Below, piece after piece: positions 52,810 through 61,471 of a DNA stretch of 64,000 bases. The position numbers and the translations under genes are program-made. The notes under the pieces are model-generated. The model was not told the origin of the DNA. It saw nothing but the letters and a program-made list of their open reading frames with translations, and did no database searches. The DNA lies in assembly GCA_002894685.1 (NCBI GenBank), contig NCRC01000003.1:104238-168237 (forward strand), written 5' to 3'. Each line of letters begins with the position of its first letter. Position 1 is the stretch's first letter. Origin of the DNA: Salinivenus lutea (GTDB lineage Bacteria; Bacteroidota; Rhodothermia; Rhodothermales; Salinibacteraceae).

Positions 52810-53607
52810 ATGCCCGCCTCCGACGCGTCCCGGCCCGACCACTATGCGCGGCTTGGGGTGCGCCCGTCGGCCTCGGCCGAGGACATCCGGCGCGCCTACC
52901 GGCAGAAGGCGCAAGAGACCCATCCGGACCACAACCCCGACGACCCGAAGGCCGCCGAGCGTTTCCAAAAGGTGAAAGAGGCGTACCAGGTGCTGCGCGA
53001 CCCGGAGCGGCGGGCGCGGTACGACGACGTCCGGGCGGCGGCGCAGCGGACCCCCGACGGCCTCACCATCACCCAGCAGGCCCCGGCCGGGTGTGGGGGC
53101 TACCTCTGGCGTGTGGTTGCGGGCCTCGTGGCCGTAGGGCTCTTCTTTGTCCTCGAGGCCGCGGGCGTGTGGGCCGCCTCCGACACGTGGACGATCGTGA
53201 CGGCGGTGGGGGCGGCCTCGCTGCTGGCCGCACTGATTGCCGTGGGGGTGGCCCGCCAGTTCCCCGACGAGGCGACCGACGTTTCGATGCGACTCACGGA
53301 CGACGGGGCGACGATGTGGGCGGACGGCCACGTGGTCTTGCGGTTGAACTGGACGCAGGCGCGAGCGGTGCGCCTCCACGACGACGGCTGGACGATGGAG
53401 GTGGTCGTGGAGCCGACGGTGGCGGACGGCATGCGGCCCGTGTCCCCGGTGCTCGTGGCGATTGATCGCCGGAGCGATCACGCCCGGCTCCGCCTCGACC
53501 TCTCGGATACCGACGTGCCCCGCAACGTTCTCGTCTCCTTCCTGCGGACCACCCCGGCGGTGCCCTTTCCGGTCTCGACCGCAAAGGATGCCTCCCCGTC
53601 CGCGTAG
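52810..53607 (+). CDS. Membrane-anchored J-domain protein
   Basis: The first ~70 residues are a J domain (DHYARLGVRPSASAEDIRRAYRQKAQETHPDHNPDDPKAAERF) with the HPD tripeptide that stimulates DnaK ATPase. Two membrane segments follow (about 97-118 and 127-147). The C-terminal ~110 residues form a beta-rich domain (SMRLTDDGATMWADGHVVLRLNW) I do not recognise. No Cys-rich or C-terminal DnaJ domains are present, so it is a specialised DnaK partner, perhaps at the membrane. It starts 30 bases after crtI. Confidence 0.88.
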   Translation: MPASDASRPDHYARLGVRPSASAEDIRRAYRQKAQETHPDHNPDDPKAAERFQKVKEAYQVLRDPERRARYDDVRAAAQRTPDGLTITQQAPAGCGGYLWRVVAGLVAVGLFFVLEAAGVWAASDTWTIVTAVGAASLLAALIAVGVARQFPDEATDVSMRLTDDGATMWADGHVVLRLNWTQARAVRLHDDGWTMEVVVEPTVADGMRPVSPVLVAIDRRSDHARLRLDLSDTDVPRNVLVSFLRTTPAVPFPVSTAKDASPSA

Positions 53608-53728
53608 GCATCGGGGGAACGCGGGGCGCACGCGGCGCCTTCCGCTCCCGGAACCCACCTCCGTGGGGTATGATATAGAACGATTGTAAATAAGAAGACT
53701 CTCGTTCCACTCTTTGCACCCGTCCCCG

Positions 53729-54295
53729 ATGTCTATGCCGCGCCTCCGCCCCGTTCTTCTCAGCCTTGCCGTCGCCTTCCTGCTGTACAGCCCCGAGGTG
53801 CATGCCCAGGAGAAGGTGTTCGGGGCCGAGGTGGTCGAGCCGGGCGTGGAGTTCACCTTCATTGCGGCACCGAAGGACGACGTGCAGCCGCAGGCCCAGA
53901 ACCTGGCGGAAGATCGAACCGACATTCACCTGGAGGTGCTGGCGGCCTGGACGGCAGCGGCCAGCGACGCCGTGGGGGCGCCGGAGGGCGGCTTCGTGCC
54001 GTACCTTCACCTTTTTGCGGAGGTGACGAATGACGCAACCGGCCGGACGAAGAAGGTGAGCCTCGTGCCGCACATCAACCGGTCCGACAATGCCCACTAC
54101 GCCCGCAACATCGCGCTTCCGGGGGCGCCCGACGACCCATACACGGTCACGTTTTCGGTGAACCCGCCGGGGGAGTACGAGCTGGCAACGCACCGCGACT
54201 GGCGCGAGGCGTACGGGGACCGGCTGTTGGAGCCGACGACGGTGACGTACGAGGGGCTGGACCTGGCCGCCGTGGCGGAGGCCACGCGTGAGTAA
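53729..54295 (+). CDS. P19/Tp34-family periplasmic iron-binding protein
   Basis: A 188-residue exported protein with signal peptide ending SPEVHAQ. The pattern DIHLEVLAAW, GGFVPYLHLFAEVTN, SLVPHINRSDNAHYARNIALPG and YTVTFSVNPP matches the Fe2+-binding P19/Tp34 family (PF10634), in which His, Glu and Met bind iron and copper. The usual partner permease FTR1 and thioredoxin genes are not adjacent. An AT-rich stretch at 53668-53695 before the gene probably holds the promoter; no clear Fur box is seen. The second ATG at 53735 is also possible. Confidence 0.85.
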   Translation: MSMPRLRPVLLSLAVAFLLYSPEVHAQEKVFGAEVVEPGVEFTFIAAPKDDVQPQAQNLAEDRTDIHLEVLAAWTAAASDAVGAPEGGFVPYLHLFAEVTNDATGRTKKVSLVPHINRSDNAHYARNIALPGAPDDPYTVTFSVNPPGEYELATHRDWREAYGDRLLEPTTVTYEGLDLAAVAEATRE

Positions 54296-54336
54296 AGCCC
54301 CACTGCTCTGCATCCGCACACGCCCCCGCCGCCCCC

Positions 54337-54705
54337 ATGGGAACGTCGCGCACGAAGGGACAAGTCGAGGCCGCCATCACGGAGGCCATCACGCAGTATG
54401 AGCGGGACCACCTGGGCCGGGGCCCGAAGGAGGCCAAGACATTTATCGTGGAGAACCTCGTGATCATCCGCCTGCAGGGCATTCTGAGCCCGGCGGAACG
54501 GCAGCTGAGTGCGGAAGACGATGGCGTGGAGCTGATCAAGCAGATGCGGACGCGCCTCATCGAGAGCTCCAGCGACGATCTCCACACCCTTGTGACCAAG
54601 GAGACGGGCGTGGAGGTGGTGAGCATGCACACCGACATCAGTGCGCGGACGGGGGAGCGGATCTTTGTGTTTAGCCTGGCCGAGGACCTCGGGGCCACTT
54701 TCTGA
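54337..54705 (+). CDS. DUF2294-family protein
   Basis: A 122-residue soluble protein with the DUF2294 pattern (GQVEAAITEAITQYERDHLGRGPKEAKTFIVENLVIIRLQGILSPAE, then ETGVEVVSMHTDISARTGERIFVFSL). The family is widespread in bacteria with unknown function. It lies 41 bases after the iron-binding protein gene. A separate promoter-like sequence starts 36 bases after its stop. Confidence 0.88.
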   Translation: MGTSRTKGQVEAAITEAITQYERDHLGRGPKEAKTFIVENLVIIRLQGILSPAERQLSAEDDGVELIKQMRTRLIESSSDDLHTLVTKETGVEVVSMHTDISARTGERIFVFSLAEDLGATF

Positions 54706-54740
54706 GAACGGTGAACTTTTGGTAATCGGAGGGGCGAGCC

Positions 54741-54771
54741 TTGACAGGCATCCCCCGTTGTTCTGTATCAT
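54741..54771 (+). promoter_or_regulatory. Promoter for candidate RNA or dab leader
   Basis: TTGACA (54741-54746) and TATCAT (54766-54771) are separated by 19 bases, the longer spacing common in Bacteroidota-type promoters. Transcription would begin near 54778, just before a GC-rich structured stretch. Confidence 0.5.
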
Positions 54772-54777
54772 AGGGGC

Positions 54778-54920
54778 GCTGGTTGGCCGGAGCGCTCGGC
54801 GCGCCGGGCGGCCAGTTCCATACTCCGGCAAACAAGCTGCGCACACGCCCGTCGGGCGGGTGCAACGATTGTGGGCCGACACGCGACGCCGTTCCGTATG
54901 GCGTTGGTGTCGGCCTTTTC
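54778..54920 (+). ncRNA. Candidate structured RNA or attenuator leader ahead of dabB
   Basis: About 140 bases between a promoter-like sequence and a strong intrinsic terminator, without any coding frame. The stretch begins with a GC-rich region able to pair CTGG with CCAG and GGCC with GGCC (54784-54815), contains a hairpin GCAC-A-CGCCC/GGGCG-G-GTGC at 54841-54863, and ends with the terminator at 54874-54920. It could be an independent small RNA or a leader that terminates transcription of dabBA unless a signal is present. It does not match tRNA, 4.5S, 6S, tmRNA, RNase P, TPP, cobalamin or SAM motifs that I can recall. Only pairing and position support it. Confidence 0.45.
54874..54920 (+). 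terminator. Intrinsic terminator upstream of dabB
   Basis: GGCCGACAC (54874-54882) pairs with GTGTCGGCC (54907-54915); inside, ACGCC (54886-54890) pairs with GGCGT (54900-54904); TTTT follows at 54916-54919. This is one of the best terminators in the window, yet it lies 62 bases before the dabB start codon and not after a gene. Confidence 0.8.
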
Positions 54921-54981
54921 TATGTTGGAACGGTGCGTGCCGGCACTGCCTCGATAGCTGCTCCGAACGATCCGTCTCGCC

Positions 54982-56421
54982 ATGCCCTCCCGTGCCGATA
55001 CTCGCGTGCCGCTTCTGTGTACCTGGGGCATGTGGGGGCTGTTCGTGCTGGTGCTGTTGGGCGTGGGCGTGTGGGGCGGCGGCGAGTGGACGGCCGGGTC
55101 GCTCCTGCGGGTCGACGGGCTGACGCAGGTGATGGCGCTCGTCACGACGTTCGTGAGCGGCATTGTGCACAGCTTTTCGCGGCGCTACATGGCGGGTGCG
55201 CATCGGCTCCGGGGCTTCTACGGGCGCCTCTTCGGGCTCACGCTCATCGTGCTGGGCCTGACGGCCGCGAACCACCTTGCCCTGTTCGTGGGGCTCTGGG
55301 CGGCGATGGGCTGGGTGCTGGCCGACCTGATCGGGCATGTGCGGCATTGGCCACAGGCTCAGGCGGCCGCGCAGAGGGCCCGGTACGCCTTTTTGGGGGG
55401 AAGCGTGCTGCTGGCGGGGGCGGCTGCGCTGCTGGCGTGGCAGACGGGCGCGAGCACGATTTCGGGGGCGCTGGGGGCCGTGGAGGGGAGGCCGGGCCCG
55501 ATCGCTGGAGTAGCGGGCGGGCTTCTGGTCCTGACAGCCATGGTGCAGTCCGCCCTCGTGCCGTTTCAGGGGTGGTTGCTCTCATCCATGACGGCCCCGA
55601 CGCCCGTCTCGGCGTTCATGCACGCGGGCCTTGTGAACGCGGGCGGGGTGCTCATCGCCCGGTTCGCGCCGGTGCTGTTTGCCGAGCCGGCGGTGATGCT
55701 TGTCCTTGTGGCGGCGGGCGGGATCAGCGCCCTGCTGGGGCAGGCCTGGATGCTGGTGCAGACGAACGTGAAGCGGCAGCTGGGCTGCTCCACGGTGGCC
55801 CAGATGGGCTTCATGGTGCTGCAGGGCGGACTCGGCTTTGTGGCGGCGGCCGTCACGCACCTGATCCTGCATGGCTTCTACAAGGCCTACCTGTTTTTGG
55901 CCGCCGGGTCGGTGGTGGAGCCCACCCGGCCATCGAAACGGACGACGCCCCGTCCCGGCCTGCTCTCGGGCCTCGTGTCGCTGGGGGCCGCGGCGGCGGG
56001 CGGTCTGTTGTTTGCGACGCTCACCGGCAAGTCGATTCTGCCGCTCAACAGCGGCACCCTGCTCGTGCTGTTTGTGGTGCTCGCCGTCCTCCACGCAACG
56101 CGGGCGGTGGTGCGACGGAGCGCCCTCTCCGCAACGACCCGGCTATGGGCGGTGCCCGCCCTCCTGCTCCCGACGATCGGCCTGTACGCGACGGTCTACA
56201 ACGGCGTGAAGGGGCTCCTGGGCACGCTCCCCGCCGCGTCGGCCCCGACGGAGCTGACGGCCCTGCACGGGGTCCTCGCCGGGGCGTTCCTCCTGGCGTA
56301 CGTGGCCCTGGAGCGCGGGTGGCATCGCGCGAGCACCCGCCTCTACGTGACCCTCCTGAACACGTCCCAGCCCCTGCCTCGCACCGTACTCACGCAACGC
56401 GACCAGTACCATGCCCATTAA
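54982..56421 (+). CDS. dabB: DabB: proton-channel subunit of inorganic carbon uptake complex
   Basis: A 479-residue membrane protein of the NuoL/MrpA (proton-conducting transporter) family with about 13 helices, containing the core GWLLSSMTAPTPVSAFMHAGLVNAGGVLIARFAP and HGFYKAYLFLAAG. No other Complex I or Mrp genes are present; the next gene is dabA, overlapping by 11 bases. That pairing defines the DAB system, in which DabB is thought to use proton flow to drive one-way hydration of CO2 to bicarbonate by DabA. It follows a candidate RNA and terminator. Confidence 0.92.
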   Translation: MPSRADTRVPLLCTWGMWGLFVLVLLGVGVWGGGEWTAGSLLRVDGLTQVMALVTTFVSGIVHSFSRRYMAGAHRLRGFYGRLFGLTLIVLGLTAANHLALFVGLWAAMGWVLADLIGHVRHWPQAQAAAQRARYAFLGGSVLLAGAAALLAWQTGASTISGALGAVEGRPGPIAGVAGGLLVLTAMVQSALVPFQGWLLSSMTAPTPVSAFMHAGLVNAGGVLIARFAPVLFAEPAVMLVLVAAGGISALLGQAWMLVQTNVKRQLGCSTVAQMGFMVLQGGLGFVAAAVTHLILHGFYKAYLFLAAGSVVEPTRPSKRTTPRPGLLSGLVSLGAAAAGGLLFATLTGKSILPLNSGTLLVLFVVLAVLHATRAVVRRSALSATTRLWAVPALLLPTIGLYATVYNGVKGLLGTLPAASAPTELTALHGVLAGAFLLAYVALERGWHRASTRLYVTLLNTSQPLPRTVLTQRDQYHAH

Positions 56422-58822
56422 GCGGTCTGTTCTGCGCGCCCGCATTGAGAATGCCGGGGAGGTGATCGGTTCATTGTGGCCGCTGCGCACCTTCAACGCG
56501 GCCAACCCCCTCGCCGGCTTTGAGGATCAGCCGTTTGACCAGGCGGTGGACCGGGCCCGGAAGCTGTTTGGGGGGCGGCCCTACCCGCGTCCCGCAACCT
56601 TCCGCCAGGCGTGGGAGAACGGAGAAATCAACCCCGCACTCCTGACCCGCCGGCTGGAGGCACACGGCATCACGGACCCGCCGGCGGCCCTGCTGGAGCG
56701 GATGGCGGCCGACGACCCGCCCGGGGACACGTCCCCGGCCGACGAGCCGCTCGATCGCCTGATGACGAAGTGGCTTGCCGCCTTTCTCGACCAGGGCCAG
56801 GCCGACTGGCCCATGCCGAACCGCGAGGAGGGCTTCTACGCCGCCTGGCGGTCGGTGGCCCCCTACGATCACGACGGCCCCCCGGTCGACAGTCCGTCGG
56901 ACCTGCCGCCCACCCTGCTGGACGCGTTCGAGAATGTGCTCACGGCCTACCCCGAGGGGCAGTGGGAGTCCATCTTCGTGCAGCACCTCGCGGCCCTTCC
57001 GGGCTGGGTGGGGTTCATCAAGTGGCGGGCCCAGCAGGACGATCATCCCTGGCAGGCGGCCTACCCGATCTCGCTGGCCGACTACCTTGCGGTGCGCCTC
57101 ACCCTGGCGAAGCGCATGGGCCGTGCCATCGCGCCGGACGATGCGGAGGAACTGCCGGCGAACGGCACCACGCGTCCCCGCCTGCCCGCCCTCTGGCTGC
57201 GGGCGTGGGAGGAGAGCTACCGCCGGCGCCTGCTCGACGACCTCAGCGCGGCGGCCGATGCGTCGGGGGCGGATGAGGACGATGAGCGCCCGGCGGCCCA
57301 GATGGTGTTCTGCATCGACGTGCGGTCGGAGGTCCTCCGGCGTCACCTCGAGGCCACGGGCCCGTACCAGACCTTCGGCTACGCGGGCTTCTTCGGGGTG
57401 CCGATGCAGCACGAGCGCTACGACGGCGTCCGCGTGAAGTCGTGTCCCCCGATTGTGAATCCGCGGCACCGCATCGCCGAGCGCCCGGCGCCCGACCGGG
57501 AGACGCAGGCGGCGACGTACGACGGGTGGCGGCGCTGGGGCGAGGCGGGCCGGTCGCTCGTGAAAACCCTCAAGCACAACGTCGCCGCGGCCTTCGGCTT
57601 CGTGGAGGGCAGTGGGGGCCTCTTTGGGGCGGCGCTGGCGGCGCGGACGCTGCTTCCGTCCGCCCTCTTCCGGGCGACCGAGGCGGCGGACGCCCGTGTG
57701 CCCGGCCCCGACCACTTCTGCGCGCCGACGGTGGACCGCGTGCCGGAGGCCGATGCGGAGGGACCGCTGCCGGTGGGGCTCTCCCCCGAGGCGAAGGTCA
57801 CCTACGCCGAGGCGGCGTTCCGGCTCATGGGCTGGACCGACACCTTTGCCCCCGTGGTGGTGTTTACGGGCCACGGCTGCCAGACGCCCAACAATCCCTA
57901 CAAGGCGAGCCTCGACTGCGGGGCCTGTGCGGGCAACCCGGGCGGGCCGAACGCCCGTGTGCTGGCGGCCATCTGCAACGATCCCGACGTGCGGGAGGCC
58001 CTCCGGGAGCGCGGCATCGACATTCCCGACGATACGACGTTCGTGGCGGGGCAGCACAACACGACGACCGACGAGGTGACCCTGTTTGCGGACCCGGACG
58101 AGGTGGAGGGCGCGTCGGACACGATCCGTCGTCTGCAGGCCGACCTGGAGACGGCCCAGGCCGAAACGGCGGCCGAGCGCGTGGAGCACTTCCGGGCCGA
58201 TCGCCCCGACGCGCCGGTGGACGAGGTGCAGCGGCGGGCGGCCGACTGGGCCGAGACGCGCCCGGAGTGGGGACTGGCCGGGAACGCCGCCTTCATCGTG
58301 GCCCCGCGCCGCCTCACCCGCGATCTCAACCTGAACGGCCGCTGCTTCCTGCACGCCTACGACTGGCGCAGCGACGCCGAGGGCACGGCGCTGGAGAACA
58401 TTATGACGGGGCCCATGGTGGTGGGCGAGTGGATCAACACCCAGTACTATTTCTCGACCGTCGACAATGCGGCGTACGGCAGCGGCTCCAAGGTGACGCA
58501 GAACGTGGAGGGGAAGGTCGGTGTGGTGCAGGGCAACGGCGGGGACCTCATGAGTGGGCTGCCGCTTCAGTCCCTCCGCACCGACGACGTGCACGTTCAG
58601 CATCGTCCCCTGCGCCTGCTCACCCTCATCCAGGCCCCGGTGGGCCGTGTCGACGCCATCCTGGAGCGGCAGAACACCCTCGCCCAGCTGCTCGACAACG
58701 AGTGGATGGCCCTCGCCGTCATGGATCCGGAACAGGACAATACCATTCTCCGCTATCGGCCCGGGGGGGAATGGACGCCCGATGCCGCGGAGTCCGCCGC
58801 CCCGGCGTCGGCGGCCGGGTAG
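56411..58822 (+). CDS. dabA: DabA: carbonic-anhydrase-like subunit (DUF2309)
   Basis: An 803-residue soluble protein of the DUF2309/UPF0753 family. Zinc-site residues of DabA are visible: Cys and Asp in MVFCIDVRSEVLRRHLE (near 300), His in VFTGHGCQTPNNPYKASLDCGACAGNPGG (near 487) and Cys in the same block (near 502). The start region (SLWPLRTFNAANPLAGFEDQPF) is also typical. It hydrates CO2 when bound to DabB at the membrane. It overlaps dabB by 11 bases, implying coupled translation, and is followed by a PII-like regulator gene. Confidence 0.96.
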   Translation: MPIKRSVLRARIENAGEVIGSLWPLRTFNAANPLAGFEDQPFDQAVDRARKLFGGRPYPRPATFRQAWENGEINPALLTRRLEAHGITDPPAALLERMAADDPPGDTSPADEPLDRLMTKWLAAFLDQGQADWPMPNREEGFYAAWRSVAPYDHDGPPVDSPSDLPPTLLDAFENVLTAYPEGQWESIFVQHLAALPGWVGFIKWRAQQDDHPWQAAYPISLADYLAVRLTLAKRMGRAIAPDDAEELPANGTTRPRLPALWLRAWEESYRRRLLDDLSAAADASGADEDDERPAAQMVFCIDVRSEVLRRHLEATGPYQTFGYAGFFGVPMQHERYDGVRVKSCPPIVNPRHRIAERPAPDRETQAATYDGWRRWGEAGRSLVKTLKHNVAAAFGFVEGSGGLFGAALAARTLLPSALFRATEAADARVPGPDHFCAPTVDRVPEADAEGPLPVGLSPEAKVTYAEAAFRLMGWTDTFAPVVVFTGHGCQTPNNPYKASLDCGACAGNPGGPNARVLAAICNDPDVREALRERGIDIPDDTTFVAGQHNTTTDEVTLFADPDEVEGASDTIRRLQADLETAQAETAAERVEHFRADRPDAPVDEVQRRAADWAETRPEWGLAGNAAFIVAPRRLTRDLNLNGRCFLHAYDWRSDAEGTALENIMTGPMVVGEWINTQYYFSTVDNAAYGSGSKVTQNVEGKVGVVQGNGGDLMSGLPLQSLRTDDVHVQHRPLRLLTLIQAPVGRVDAILERQNTLAQLLDNEWMALAVMDPEQDNTILRYRPGGEWTPDAAESAAPASAAG

Positions 58823-58878
58823 CGGGCCGGCAGTTCCCCTCATCGACCATTGCACGCGCACATCTCCTCCCTCCTGTC

Positions 58879-59256
58879 ATGAGTGACGACACGACGTACG
58901 AACCGACCGAACACACCCTTCACCCCCTCAAGAAAATCGAGATCATCGTGCGGGGGGAGAAGGAAGAATTCGTCCGCGAGCTGCTCGACGATTCGGGCGT
59001 GAGTGGCTACACCATTCACCGCGACGTGGCCGGGCGGGGCGAGCACGGCTTCCACGAGGGACGGCTCCTGTTCAACGACCGCGCCGGCCTCGTCATGTTT
59101 TTTGCCGTGGCCGAGGAGGAGGTGATCCAGGGCATTGTGGATGGCCTCACGCCCCTTTTCGAAAAAAGCTCGGGCGTGATGTTTGTCTCCGACACGCAGG
59201 TGGTGCGGCTCGACAAGTTTTTGGGAGAAGAAGACGAGGCGGGCGGGGCGGCGTGA
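58879..59256 (+). CDS. PII-like signalling protein of the dab operon
   Basis: A 125-residue protein with the ferredoxin-like PII fold pattern (LKKIEIIVRGEKEEFVRELLDDSGVSGYTIHRDVAGRG, then GLVMFFAVAEEEVIQGIVDGLTPLFEKSSGVMFVSDTQVVR). The T-loop region (GEHGFHEGRLLF) differs from that of GlnB/GlnK, so it is a divergent PII-like protein. Such proteins are found with bicarbonate transporters (SbtB, carboxysome CPII) and bind adenine nucleotides or bicarbonate. Here, 56 bases after dabA, it probably tunes DabAB activity. Confidence 0.85.
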   Translation: MSDDTTYEPTEHTLHPLKKIEIIVRGEKEEFVRELLDDSGVSGYTIHRDVAGRGEHGFHEGRLLFNDRAGLVMFFAVAEEEVIQGIVDGLTPLFEKSSGVMFVSDTQVVRLDKFLGEEDEAGGAA

Positions 59257-59317
59257 TCCATTCGGGGCGGGGGCCGTTTCATTGTGCTGAACGAGCCTCA
59301 TCCCATCTCTCCCGCCC

Positions 59318-60136
59318 ATGCCGTCGTCCCGCCCCACGCCGCCGCGTGCCGTCCTCGAAACGAGTCTCTACGCCGCCGATCTTGACGCGGCCGCCCACTT
59401 CTACGGCACGGTGCTGGGGCTCAACGCCGCGCTCCGGGCCGAGGGCCACGTCACCTTCCGGTGTGGGCCGGGCGTAGTGCACGTGTTCGACCCGGCGGAC
59501 AGCCGGGAACGGGCCTCGTTGCCGGCGCACGGTCCGGAGGGGGCCACCCACGTCGCGTTCGCCGTGCCCACCGCTCAGTTGGTGGCCTGGCGGCGCCACC
59601 TGGCCCGCCACGACATCGACGTGGAGCACGAGCACGACTGGGGCGAGGGGCACCGCTCCCTTTACGTGCGGGACCCGGCCGGGCACAGCGTGGAGCTTGT
59701 GAGTGAGAATCTGTGGGGGACGAGGGAACGGGGCGAACGCCTCCGCGACGTGCGGCCCGTCCTGGATCTCGACACGGCGGAGGCGGGGCCCGTGGAGCGG
59801 TTTCAGAACGAGACCCTGCGCCCCATCCTGAAGCTACTGAACCCCACGATCCTGCGCCTGGTGGCGAATCGGCTCGTGCGGTACGGCACCGGGTTTGCCG
59901 AGATGGACCCGGTCGACCAAGAGCGGCGCCTCCGCAACCTTCTGAAGGAGGACAGTCGCCTGAAGCGCACCCTGCTGGGGGCCGTGGTCGGCCACCTGAC
60001 CGAAGACGAGCTGGACACCTACCTCGCACACGAGGACGAGGTGCGCCGTCGCACCGTCCCCATGCTCGTGCAGCGGGCCCAGGACCAGCGCGAACAGGTT
60101 GTGGCGCTCGTGCAGGAACGCGCCGACGCGGCGTAA
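59318..60136 (+). CDS. VOC (glyoxalase-fold) protein fused to a helical domain
   Basis: Residues 10-130 are a vicinal-oxygen-chelate domain: LETSLYAADLDAAAHFYGTVLGLNAAL, THVAFAVPTAQLVAW, and the C-terminal strand SLYVRDPAGHSVELVSENLW with the metal-binding Glu. After a linker, residues ~160-265 form a helical domain (VERFQNETLRPILKLLNPTILRLVANRLVRYGTGF, RTLLGAVVGHLTEDELDTYLAHEDEVRRR) like small stand-alone 'glyoxalase' proteins of Flavobacteria. The fusion is uncommon. Substrate unknown. Confidence 0.85.
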   Translation: MPSSRPTPPRAVLETSLYAADLDAAAHFYGTVLGLNAALRAEGHVTFRCGPGVVHVFDPADSRERASLPAHGPEGATHVAFAVPTAQLVAWRRHLARHDIDVEHEHDWGEGHRSLYVRDPAGHSVELVSENLWGTRERGERLRDVRPVLDLDTAEAGPVERFQNETLRPILKLLNPTILRLVANRLVRYGTGFAEMDPVDQERRLRNLLKEDSRLKRTLLGAVVGHLTEDELDTYLAHEDEVRRRTVPMLVQRAQDQREQVVALVQERADAA

Positions 60137-60217
60137 CGGGCGAACCGAAGGGGGCGCCGGTCCGTGTGTGCGCAGTGATGTCTCGACCCTGTTTTTTGCA
60201 TATTGCTTTCCGTCGCC

Positions 60218-61444
60218 ATGTCTCGCGCCGCCGGTTTCGTCGTTGCACTGGGCCTTCTGATGTTCGGGTGCGGCGAGTCGATCGCGCCCGACGAGCCCAT
60301 CGCCACCCGGTTCGACGGGCCGGCGGGGCCGGAGAGTGGGCAGCCGCAGCTCCAGGTGGCCGGCGACAGCGCGGTGTGGCTCAGCTGGGTGGCGCCCACC
60401 GACAGCGGGCACGCGCTCCGGTACGCCGCCCTCGCGGCCGATGCCTGGTCGCCGACCCGCACGGTGGCCACCGGCGCCGACTGGTTTGTGAACTGGGCCG
60501 ATCTGCCGTCGGTGGTGCCCCTGCCCGAGGGACGGGCCGCGGCGCATTTCCTCCAGAACAATCACCGGAAGATGGACGACCGCGTGCTCCTGGCGTACGA
60601 CGCCCGCGTCACCCAGCGGTCGGCGGCGGGGGACTGGTCGGCGCCCGCCACGCTCCACAACGACAGCACGCAGACGGAGCACGGGTTTGTGTCGATGGTG
60701 CCCTGGGGAGACAATCGTCTCCTGGCCGTGTGGCTCGACGGGCGCAAGATGACGAACGACGGAGGGATGACGCTTCGGGGCGCCGTCCTCGGGCCCGACG
60801 GCACGGTAGCGCGGCGGAATATGATCGACGGGCGCACCTGCGAGTGCTGCGCGACGAGCACCGTACGGGTGGACGACGAGGCGCTCGTGGCCTACCGGGA
60901 TCGCTCGGAAAACGAAGTCCGGGACATTCGCCTCGTGCGGTTCGATGGCACAGAATGGAGCGAGCCCCGGCGTCTCCACGCTGACGGGTGGAAGATTGGG
61001 GGCTGCCCGGTGAATGGCCCGGCCCTGGCCGCAGAGGAAGACCGAGTGGTGGCGGCCTGGTTCACGGCGGCGGAGGGCCGACCGCGCGTTCGGGCCGCCG
61101 TCTCGTCGGACGCAGGGCACGAGTTTTCGTCCCCGGTGGACGTCGGGGCGAAGACGCCGGAGGGACGCGTCGACGCGGTTTTTCTGGACGACGGGACCGC
61201 TGTCGTAAGCTGGCTGGAGTCGACGGAGCGGGGCGGGGCCGTGCGGGTCCGCCCCGTGTTCTCGGACGGGACGACCGGCCCGGTCCGGACGCTGGTCCGG
61301 CTCTCGTCGGCGAGTCGCGCCGCCGGGTTTCCGAAGATGGTACACCACAGCGGAAGGGTCTACCTCGCCTGGGTTCAGCCCGGGGGCGAGGACGCCGAGG
61401 CGCAGGTGCAGGTGGCGCGCACCCCCGTGGAGCGCATTCGGTGA
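60218..61444 (+). CDS. Exported lipoprotein with sialidase-like beta-propeller
   Basis: A 408-residue lipoprotein (ALGLLMFGCGES, Cys at 18). The body repeats a beta-propeller pattern with Asp-box-like turns (VSSDAGHEFSSPVDVG, GDNRLLAVWLDGRK, DRVVAAWFTAAEGRPRV), as in sialidase/neuraminidase-like folds. A conserved-looking Cys cluster (RTCECCATST and GGCPVNG) lies in the middle and could bind a metal or cofactor. The sialidase catalytic Arg triad cannot be assigned, so enzymatic activity is doubtful. Confidence 0.78.
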   Translation: MSRAAGFVVALGLLMFGCGESIAPDEPIATRFDGPAGPESGQPQLQVAGDSAVWLSWVAPTDSGHALRYAALAADAWSPTRTVATGADWFVNWADLPSVVPLPEGRAAAHFLQNNHRKMDDRVLLAYDARVTQRSAAGDWSAPATLHNDSTQTEHGFVSMVPWGDNRLLAVWLDGRKMTNDGGMTLRGAVLGPDGTVARRNMIDGRTCECCATSTVRVDDEALVAYRDRSENEVRDIRLVRFDGTEWSEPRRLHADGWKIGGCPVNGPALAAEEDRVVAAWFTAAEGRPRVRAAVSSDAGHEFSSPVDVGAKTPEGRVDAVFLDDGTAVVSWLESTERGGAVRVRPVFSDGTTGPVRTLVRLSSASRAAGFPKMVHHSGRVYLAWVQPGGEDAEAQVQVARTPVERIR

Positions 61445-61471
61445 CGCCCGTCCCGCCCGGTGCATGCGCGA

